5,907 nt of DNA, taken from Victivallales bacterium. GTDB taxonomy: Bacteria > Verrucomicrobiota > Lentisphaeria > Oligosphaerales > Oligosphaeraceae. Positions 1-4,512 of this stretch are shown here, piece by piece. A program made the translations under genes and the position numbers. The DNA is taken from the NCBI GenBank assembly GCA_900771165.1, contig CAAGMX010000263.1, positions 1 to 5,907 of the forward strand. Direction: 5' to 3'. The notes under the pieces were generated by a model that was not told where the DNA came from, made no database searches, and saw only the letters and a program-made list of their open reading frames with translations. The stretch's first letter is position 1. The number at the start of each line of letters is the position of its first letter.

Positions 1-574
1 CGGCAGCCTCGGACTCGGCCAGCTTGGTGTGGGGCACCCGGACCTGGCAGACGATCTGGGTGAGGTCGCCCAGCGCCTTGGCGTCGCCGGGCAGCTTCAC
101 ATCCGCCACGGTGAGCTCCTGATCCAGCTGCAGGGCGCTGACATCCACCATGAGCACCTCGGGGATCTCCGCAGGGGAGACCTCGATTTCCAGCTCGTGG
201 ATGACCTGCTCCAGCTGACCGCCGGCGCGCAGACCCTCGGGTTCGCCCTTGGCCTCCACGGGGATCACCACGCTGACCTTCTCATCGGCCTTCACTTCCA
301 GGAAGTCCACGGCCAGGGGAGCGTCGTTGATGGCCTTGTACTGGACGGCCTTCACAATGGCGCTCTTCACGCCCACACCCTGGATGTCCAGGGAGACGAG
401 ACCGGCGTGATGCTCAATCTTCAACACCTGGTCCAGGGAGAGCTGGAAATTGACGTTTTCGGCGCCGCTGGAATAGATGACGGCGGGGATGATTCCCTGG
501 GAGCGGAGACGACGGGAAGCGTTGGTGCCGAGGGTGTCCCGCTTGGTGGCAGTCAGAGAGATTGTGTTGCTCAT
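1..574 (-). CDS. rplY: 50S ribosomal protein L25 / general stress protein Ctc (partial, C-terminus off the left edge)
   Basis: This gene encodes the ribosomal protein that binds 5S rRNA in the central protuberance of the large subunit. The visible 191 residues begin MSNTISLTATKRDTLGTNAS and continue with RRLRSQGIIPAVIYSSG, the typical L25 N-terminal opening. The segment AIVKAVQYKAINDAPLAVDF is the conserved end of the L25 beta-barrel. From about residue 95 there is a second domain (VVIPVEAKGEPEGLRAGGQL), which marks the long Ctc/TL5 type rather than the short E. coli L25. The frame is open to position 1, so the last few residues and the stop lie outside the window. The ATG at 572-574 fits the family start. 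No good Shine-Dalgarno sequence precedes it; only a weak GAG is seen about 8 nt upstream. Its own promoter (707-734) suggests it is transcribed apart from the operon to its right. Family identity is very secure. Confidence 0.95.
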   Translation of the reverse strand, partial: MSNTISLTATKRDTLGTNASRRLRSQGIIPAVIYSSGAENVNFQLSLDQVLKIEHHAGLVSLDIQGVGVKSAIVKAVQYKAINDAPLAVDFLEVKADEKVSVVIPVEAKGEPEGLRAGGQLEQVIHELEIEVSPAEIPEVLMVDVSALQLDQELTVADVKLPGDAKALGDLTQIVCQVRVPHTKLAESEAA

Positions 575-633
575 GTCAGACTCGTTTTGCAGTGTGGTTC
601 GTAGGTAGAATCAACCAATGAAATCGTCTTGGG

Positions 634-653
634 CCTCCCCCGGACAGGGGAGG
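634..653 (-). other. Perfect 7-bp hairpin in the L25 leader
   Basis: On the minus strand CCTCCCC (653-647) and GGGGAGG (640-634) pair perfectly over 7 bp around a 6-nt loop. It lies inside the predicted 5' leader of the L25 gene, about 60 nt before the start codon. No T-tract follows it, so it is not a standard intrinsic terminator. A role in leader structure or autoregulation is possible but unproven. Confidence 0.45.
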
Positions 654-706
654 ACAGCATCCCCCCAGAAGGGGCGACCTCGCCTAGGTGTGGCGGAAAT
701 TCGTGT

Positions 707-734
707 AATATAGCACAGTTTATGGGGATGTGGA
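707..734 (-). promoter_or_regulatory. Predicted sigma-70-type promoter with extended -10, driving L25
   Basis: Read on the minus strand, TATATT (707-712) matches the -10 consensus at five of six bases and is preceded directly by TGC (713-715), giving an extended -10. Sixteen bases upstream, TCCACA (729-734) matches TTGACA at four of six. The local sequence is AT-rich compared with the GC-rich surroundings. Transcription would begin near position 700 and give a leader of about 125 nt before the L25 start at 574. This is motif reading only; no start site has been mapped. Confidence 0.6.
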
Positions 735-779
735 TTCCCAAAAGAACCTTCTTTGGAACTTCCCCGCCCCGGAGGGGAC

Positions 780-829
780 ATTCTGTACCCCCGGAGGACG
801 GGACTGCTTCCCTCCCTCCGGGGCAGAAT
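780..829 (-). repeat. 50-nt intergenic inverted repeat (three-segment stem-loop), possible transcript end
   Basis: On the plus strand ATTCTG (780-785) pairs with CAGAAT (824-829), CCCCGGAGG (789-797) pairs perfectly with CCTCCGGGG (815-823), and GGGA (800-803) pairs with TCCC (809-812) around a 5-nt loop CTGCT. The only interruptions are a TAC bulge (786-788) and a 2x2 internal loop. This gives about 19 base pairs. It begins about 61 nt after the stop codon of the broken FGE gene and lies upstream of the L25 promoter, which is where an operon end would be expected. No U-tract follows, so it could be a non-canonical terminator, a 3' protective hairpin, or a REP-like palindrome. A further direct copy of CCCCGGAGG sits at 767-775. 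Confidence 0.6.
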
Positions 830-890
830 ACCCTCCCATCCTCCCGTCCCTTCCCCTTTGGGCGTGGACCAGGAAGATGGGGCTGGCTGG

Positions 891-1217
891 CTATTCTCCC
901 GGGATCAGCGCCAGGCGGAAGCCGTAGCCACTGCTGTTGTAGGTATCCGGGGTGCGTCCGTTACGGCGTGCGGCACGGCATTCACTGGCAGCGCAGTTCC
1001 AGTCGCCGCCACGGCGCAGTCGTAACTTGCCACTGGCGGGGCCTGCGGGATCGTTCTGGGCATCCGTGGCATAGTCGCCATACCAGTCCAGGCACCACTC
1101 CCAAACGTTGCCGTGCATGTCATAGAGGCCCAGTCCGCTGGGTTTGTAGGAGCCCACCTTTGCCGTTCCCCCGCTGGTTGATGATCCAGTGCTTGGTTTC
1201 CTCATCGATGCGGACAT
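891..1217 (-). pseudogene. C-terminal fragment of an FGE-sulfatase (SUMF1-type) domain, out of frame with its upstream half
   Basis: The translated frame contains LGLYDMHGNVWEWCLDWYGD followed by LRLRRGGDWNCAASECRAAR and SSGYGFRLALIPGE. These are the conserved end of the formylglycine-generating-enzyme / SUMF1 fold: GLYDMHGNVWEW, RRGGDW and GFR. The two cysteines in NCAASEC have the C-x4-C spacing of the catalytic pair of true FGEs. The first half of the domain (usually about 150 residues, with the MGS, EVT and LPTEAEWEYA motifs) is missing. The open frame has an ATG at 1217, but the residues between it and the homologous part do not look like a real N-terminus. The upstream frame (1120-1629) carries a signal peptide and a plausible ribosome binding site, so this fragment is most simply the 3' part of that gene after a frameshift. 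Function as an enzyme is unlikely. Confidence 0.65.
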
Positions 1218-1629
1218 CGGTGGATGAGACCCCCAGGCAGCTGCCTGTCAGGAGCAGATCCTCGTCTTCCTCCGCACAGATCCAGTACCGCTGATTGGGG
1301 GAGAGTTCCTCCTCCCGGGTGACCCTCCGATAGGCTTTGTTGCCGGTCTCATAGTAGAACAGCTCCTTCTCCTGCAATACTTTCTGGAAAGACTCCTCGT
1401 CCAGGAGGACAGGGATGAAGATCTGATTCCATCCTTTCTGCAGCTTCTGAATGCTTTGGACCTTGCCTGACACCGGGCAGTCTGCAGGAATGTCGGGGGT
1501 GTCCTCGCCCCGGGGCAGGGGCGTCATAAGGCAGAAGGCCAGAACAAGAAGAATCCGCACTCTCCACCGGGATGGCCATTCCGGCAGTTTGCGGAAGGAA
1601 GAGAAGGCGTTGAAGCAGGAAGAGGTCAT
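1120..1629 (-). CDS. Secreted protein with an N-terminal 'GWN' domain, truncated by a frameshift
   Basis: The 169-residue product starts with a basic segment followed by a hydrophobic stretch (RILLVLAFCLMTPL, residues 25-38), a likely signal peptide. Residues about 63-132 hold LQKGWNQIFIPVLLDEES, then LFYYETGNKAYRRVT, then QRYWICAEEDEDLLLTGSC. That order (GWN..P, repeated aromatic strands, YW.., LTG) resembles a small all-beta domain found before FGE-sulfatase domains in secreted proteins of some PVC bacteria; I recall this pattern but could not confirm it. The start at 1629 is chosen over an upstream ATG at 1761 because AAGGAG lies 8 nt before it and the upstream start would overlap uppP. 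The last residues (RGNGKGGLLQTQRTGPL) are probably out-of-frame reading of the downstream FGE sequence. It may be a decaying gene or a short secreted protein. Confidence 0.6.
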   Translation of the reverse strand: MTSSCFNAFSSFRKLPEWPSRWRVRILLVLAFCLMTPLPRGEDTPDIPADCPVSGKVQSIQKLQKGWNQIFIPVLLDEESFQKVLQEKELFYYETGNKAYRRVTREEELSPNQRYWICAEEDEDLLLTGSCLGVSSTDVRIDEETKHWIINQRGNGKGGLLQTQRTGPL

Positions 1630-1637
1630 GGGTGCAG

Positions 1638-1643
1638 CTCCTT
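1638..1643 (-). promoter_or_regulatory. Shine-Dalgarno AAGGAG deciding the start at 1629
   Basis: On the minus strand AAGGAG lies 8 nt before the ATG at 1627-1629. It is the best ribosome binding site in the window and supports this ATG over the in-frame upstream ATG at 1761, which lies within uppP. Confidence 0.7.
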
Positions 1644-1687
1644 GGTGGTTGAAATTGGCATCTTGGGAGGCACGGACCGGGCAGTTG

Positions 1688-1716
1688 CCGGGAACATCCC
1701 GGCCGGGAACTCCCGG
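1688..1716 (-). repeat. Two tandem 6-bp palindromes after uppP
   Basis: CCGGGA-ACA-TCCCGG (1688-1702) is followed directly by CCGGGA-AC-TCCCGG (1703-1716). The junction TCCCGGCCGGGA (1697-1708) is itself a perfect 12-bp palindrome, so alternative foldings are possible. It begins 5 nt downstream of the uppP stop codon. No T-tract follows on the minus strand, so it is not a standard terminator. It may be an RNA-stabilising or pausing hairpin, or a protein-binding dyad. Confidence 0.55.
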
Positions 1717-1721
1717 AGTGG

Positions 1722-2519
1722 TCAGGCCAGGAGGAGGGTGAGGGTTCCCAGCAGGAGGCAATAGGGGGCGAAGATCCAGATTTTTCCCAGGAATCGGAGT
1801 TTAGCCAGGAGGGCCAGGGCGCCGTATCCCACCAGAGCGGAGAGGAGGGTGGCGGTGAGGAAGGCGGCGGGGGATTCTCCGGAGGTAGTGGTCAGGGTCA
1901 GGATATCTTTGGCCTTCAGGAGGATGGAGGCGAGAATCAGGGGGATGGAGACCAGGAAGGAGAAGTCGAAGGCTTCCTGGGAGGAGACCTTCAGCCAGCG
2001 GGCGGCGGTATAGGTGGATCCGGAGCGGCTGAGGCCCGGGAGGATGGCGCAGGCCTGGGCCAGTCCGATGCCCAGGGCTTGCTTCCAGGTGGGGGCGCCT
2101 TCCTGGCGGTGAGGGGAGGAGGGGACCCATCGCAGGCTAAGGAGCACCAGGCCGGTGAGGAGGAGGAGTCCTCCGATGACCCGGGGGGCCTGGAAGGCTT
2201 CCTCCAGGAAATCGTGGGCCAGCAGGTAGACGATGCCCGCCGGGAGGCAGCAGAGGACCACCAGGCCGGCATAGCGCCAGGCCGCCTTCTCTCCCCGGCA
2301 CAGTCCCAGGAGAAGCTGTCCGAGGCGCTTCCGGTAGAAGACCAGGACGGCGCCCAGGGTGCCTCCGTGGAGGAGCAGCTCCAGCAGAGGTCCCTCCCCG
2401 GAGAATTCCAGTCCCAGTCCCTGCTTCAGCAGAGCCAGATGTCCGCTGGAGGAGACGGGGAGGAATTCCGTGAGGCCCTGGAGGATGGCCAGGAGTTGCA
2501 GGGAGAGGAACGAGGACAT
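1722..2519 (-). CDS. uppP: Undecaprenyl-diphosphatase (UppP/BacA)
   Basis: This integral membrane enzyme removes a phosphate from undecaprenyl pyrophosphate to recycle the lipid carrier of peptidoglycan and other envelope polymers, and overproduction gives bacitracin resistance. The 265-residue length is normal for the family. The first signature LQGLTEFLPVSSSGHL is at residues 13-28, with the (E/Q)xxxE pair as Q14 and E18. The second, PGLSRSGST, is at 161-169 with the catalytic-loop S164-R165-S166. HGGTLGAVLVFYRK at 51-64 is the usual H(x)GT segment. Hydrophobic helices fill about 80-130, 185-205 and 220-265. The start is ATG 2517-2519, separated from the upstream permease stop by only 6 nt. 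No Shine-Dalgarno sequence is visible in that gap, so translational coupling is likely. Confidence 0.96.
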   Translation of the reverse strand: MSSFLSLQLLAILQGLTEFLPVSSSGHLALLKQGLGLEFSGEGPLLELLLHGGTLGAVLVFYRKRLGQLLLGLCRGEKAAWRYAGLVVLCCLPAGIVYLLAHDFLEEAFQAPRVIGGLLLLTGLVLLSLRWVPSSPHRQEGAPTWKQALGIGLAQACAILPGLSRSGSTYTAARWLKVSSQEAFDFSFLVSIPLILASILLKAKDILTLTTTSGESPAAFLTATLLSALVGYGALALLAKLRFLGKIWIFAPYCLLLGTLTLLLA

Positions 2520-2525
2520 GGGTGG

Positions 2526-3728
2526 CTACTGTCGTTTCCAGGCGAGATAGAGGGCTCCGGAGAGGGCCGCCACCGTGGGGAAGGCTCCGGCGATGGGCCA
2601 CCAGAGATGCCCGCTCTTTCCCAATACCAGGAACAGGTGGGCGCACAGGGTGTAGGAGACGAAAAGGCCCACGGCGGTGACAAAGCCCCGGACAGGGCTG
2701 GTTCTACCCTGGGGGAGGGTCAGGGCGAAGCCCAGCAGCACGGCGATCAAGGTGGCCAGGGGGGTGGCGAGGCGGTGGGCCAGCAGGGTTTTGGAAAGTT
2801 GTAACTCATTGGTAGAAAGAAAGATACGCCTTCTTGTCTTCCGCAGGAGGTCCCGAATGGGGGTTTGTTCCAGAGGAGTGGCCTGGATTTGGATATCCCG
2901 GGGGGATTCCCGGAAGAGTCTGGCCTGGGGGGAATCCGGGAGGGGGTATTCCGGGTAGGAGACGGGGAGGGCGGCCAGGGGGAGGTCGCTCTGGGCGTAG
3001 TCGTATTGGGTGAGGGTGGTTCTCAGGAACCGCCAGCGTCTTTCCTGGGGGAGATATTCTCCCGTGGCGGCATTGAGGACCAGGCTGGGGCGTCCCTTTT
3101 CGTCCTGGAGGGTGACGTGGACGCCCTGGCAGGGGCCTTCGCTGCGGAAATCGGCGAAGAACCATTCCTGCCGGGTGCGGGGATTGTAGTAGGCCAGGGA
3201 GTTTCCCTCCCGCCTTGCGGCTTTGGGGGCTGCCTCCGCCTTTCCCGCCGTCTTCTTCCTTGCCGGGTTGTCCAGGTAGTCGGTGCGGATCATCTCCACG
3301 AAGCGTGTGCTGCGGGGGATGACGGCCTCGTTGAGGAAGAGCATGACGCCGCAGAGGGCCAGGGAGAGGAGCCAGACGGGGGTGGCCACCGTCAGCAGGG
3401 AGAGTCCGGCGGAGCGGATGGCGGTGAGTTCCTGGTTCTTGCCCAGGACAATGGTCATCAGGCTGGAGGCCAGGAGGGCGGAGACGGGGATGACCGTCAT
3501 GAGATAATCCGGGGTCCGGGCCAGGAAATAGAGGGCCGTCAGGGAGGCGGAAATATCCACGCCGCTGAAATCCGGCAGATCATCGAAGACCGCCAATAGC
3601 ATGCTGATGGCCAGAAACGCCGTCAGAGAACCCGCCATGGGCACGGAGAACTCCCGGAGAAAATGCCGGCAGAGCAGGGGGGAGACCCTCCGGGTGGTGG
3701 CAGGGGGGGGGGACGGCGTGGAGGCCAT
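2526..3728 (-). CDS. LptF/LptG-family permease (YjgP/YjgQ), LPS export ABC transporter membrane subunit
   Basis: Proteins of this family form the inner-membrane part of the LptB2FG transporter that extracts lipopolysaccharide and passes it to LptC. The 400 residues show the family topology: hydrophobic helices near 32-50, 65-92 and 108-133, a large hydrophilic periplasmic section at about 140-315, then helices at 318-338, 346-369 and 374-396. Conserved segments include GKNQELTAIRSAGLS (96-110), the cytosolic loop that contacts LptB, and HRLATPLATLIAVLLG (318-333). I cannot tell LptF from LptG by eye, so no symbol is given. The ATG at 3728 has a moderate AAGGGA 8 nt upstream. The first 17 residues are an odd low-complexity extension containing a C10 tract. 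A CTG at residue 18 has a stronger GGAGG 8 nt before it and would match the usual family start better. The gene begins 12 nt after the RDD gene. Confidence 0.92.
   Translation of the reverse strand: MASTPSPPPATTRRVSPLLCRHFLREFSVPMAGSLTAFLAISMLLAVFDDLPDFSGVDISASLTALYFLARTPDYLMTVIPVSALLASSLMTIVLGKNQELTAIRSAGLSLLTVATPVWLLSLALCGVMLFLNEAVIPRSTRFVEMIRTDYLDNPARKKTAGKAEAAPKAARREGNSLAYYNPRTRQEWFFADFRSEGPCQGVHVTLQDEKGRPSLVLNAATGEYLPQERRWRFLRTTLTQYDYAQSDLPLAALPVSYPEYPLPDSPQARLFRESPRDIQIQATPLEQTPIRDLLRKTRRRIFLSTNELQLSKTLLAHRLATPLATLIAVLLGFALTLPQGRTSPVRGFVTAVGLFVSYTLCAHLFLVLGKSGHLWWPIAGAFPTVAALSGALYLAWKRQ
3703..3712 (-). repeat. C10 homopolymer within the first ten codons of the LptF/G gene
   Basis: The plus strand has ten consecutive G residues at 3703-3712, read as C10 in the coding strand over codons for SPPP at residues 6-9. 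It is the longest homopolymer I found in the window. Slippage here would shift the frame for a start at 3728 but would not affect the possible CTG start at 3675-3677. Confidence 0.85.
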
Positions 3729-3740
3729 GGGGCGATCCCT

Positions 3741-4463
3741 TCAGCTCTTTCGGGTGACCGTGATGTGGCGCACCATCACCCGGGGCACCAGCTCCTGGAG
3801 GGTGAAGCGGCATCCTGTGCACAGCCAGGTCAGGGGGGAGATCAGCCCGAAGAACGCCACAAACAGGAAGAAGAGGAATCCCTTGATGGGGTAGACGTTG
3901 CGGAGATCCGGGGTGATCACCACCAGTCCCCAGAAGTGCTGTCCGATGGTCTGGCCCCGCCGGGTGAGGAAGAACATGTAGTAGACGGCGGAGAGGGACC
4001 AGGCGGCCATGGCGAAGAGGACCAGGGCGCCGTTGGGGGAGAGGAGGCCTCCCCGCATCAGGCTCCAGGAGAGGAAGAGGAGAAGGAGGGCGGCGGCGGC
4101 CAGGATGACCAGATCCATCAGGCCGGCCAGGAAGCGCACCAGGAAGCCGGCGTTGTGGTAGGTGATGCCTTCCTGGGAGAGGGCGGTGGCCAGGGGGTCA
4201 TAGTCTCCCCGCATTTCCAGGCGTGCCTTCAGCTGGGCCTTGGGATCGTTGGCATAGGCCTCGGCCCGCTTCAGCATCTGGGTCCGGTAGATCTTCTTCA
4301 GACAGTCGATGTTCTTGGCCTTTTCCCAGATGGCCAGCATGGTGCTGCGGATTTCCGCATTTTCCGTGATGTTGCCTTCCTGGGCCAGGCGTTTCAGCGC
4401 CTCCTCGTCCAGCGGTCCCAGCTGTTCTCCGTTTTCCAATTTGACAATGTATGCTCTTTCCAT
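3741..4463 (-). CDS. GYF_2 (DUF4339)-RDD family membrane protein
   Basis: This is a two-domain membrane protein of unknown function. Residues 4-58 (YIVKLENGEQLGPLDEEALK onward, with W46) match the GYF_2 pattern, a small putative adaptor or peptide-binding domain with the typical GPL..EEL..L..EG.. spacing. Residues about 104-235 match the RDD family: NAGFLVRFLAGLMDL carries the conserved R110 and D117, RRGQTIGQHFWGLVVI (168-183) is the usual RGQT.G...LGL segment, and hydrophobic stretches lie at 111-135, 145-167 and 195-217. RDD proteins have been linked to transport or ion exchange in some bacteria, but no reaction can be assigned here. The start at 4463 follows a 49-nt C-rich gap with only a weak CGGAA upstream. 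Its place between signal peptidase and the LPS permease suggests an envelope role. Confidence 0.88.
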   Translation of the reverse strand: MERAYIVKLENGEQLGPLDEEALKRLAQEGNITENAEIRSTMLAIWEKAKNIDCLKKIYRTQMLKRAEAYANDPKAQLKARLEMRGDYDPLATALSQEGITYHNAGFLVRFLAGLMDLVILAAAALLLLFLSWSLMRGGLLSPNGALVLFAMAAWSLSAVYYMFFLTRRGQTIGQHFWGLVVITPDLRNVYPIKGFLFFLFVAFFGLISPLTWLCTGCRFTLQELVPRVMVRHITVTRKS

Positions 4464-4466
4464 GGT

Positions 4467-4489
4467 GGGGGTTCCGGGTGGGGAGGGGG
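4467..4489 (+). other. Canonical G-quadruplex motif before the GYF_2-RDD start
   Basis: The plus strand has four G-runs of 5, 3, 4 and 5 bases with loops of 4, 1 and 1 nt. It lies 3 nt outside the start codon of the RDD gene, on the template strand of that gene. It sits within a wider 49-nt gap (4464-4512) that is 33 C and only 3 G on the transcribed (minus) strand. Formation in the cell is not shown. Confidence 0.5.
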
Positions 4490-4512
4490 TGAGAGGGAGA
4501 TGGGGGGCGGAA

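Larger units (their letters stand above)
575..890. other. 316-nt intergenic region between the broken FGE gene and L25
   Basis: I see no protein-coding gene here: open frames on either strand lack family resemblance and are low-complexity. The contents, read leftwards, are a C/G-rich spacer, the 50-nt palindrome at 780-829, a G/C-box cluster at 762-777, the extended -10 promoter at 707-734, and a structured leader with the hairpin at 634-653. No tRNA-like or riboswitch consensus was recognised. This is the only stretch in the window long enough to hold independent regulation. Confidence 0.7.

Noticed and set aside
29..604. 191-codon plus-strand frame over the L25 gene
   Set aside because: The minus strand encodes an unmistakable L25/Ctc protein over the same span; the plus frame is a His/Leu/Gly-rich mirror of it.
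737..756. Bulged AT-rich hairpin (CCAAAAGAA / TTCTTTGG) as a terminator
   Set aside because: The stem has a one-base bulge, a 2-nt loop and no following T-tract in either direction; it also sits right at the -35 side of the predicted promoter.
1688..1716. Intrinsic terminator after uppP
   Set aside because: The palindromes are clear but the minus strand continues with CAACTGCCCGG rather than a T-tract.
1630..1761. N-terminal extension of the GWN protein to an ATG at 1761
   Set aside because: It would overlap the end of uppP, adds a Pro-rich stretch before the signal peptide, and lacks the good Shine-Dalgarno sequence found before 1629.
2079..2804. 241-codon open frame on the plus strand
   Set aside because: It is a Gly/Glu/Gln-rich shadow of uppP and the LptF/G gene, both of which have clear conserved motifs on the minus strand.
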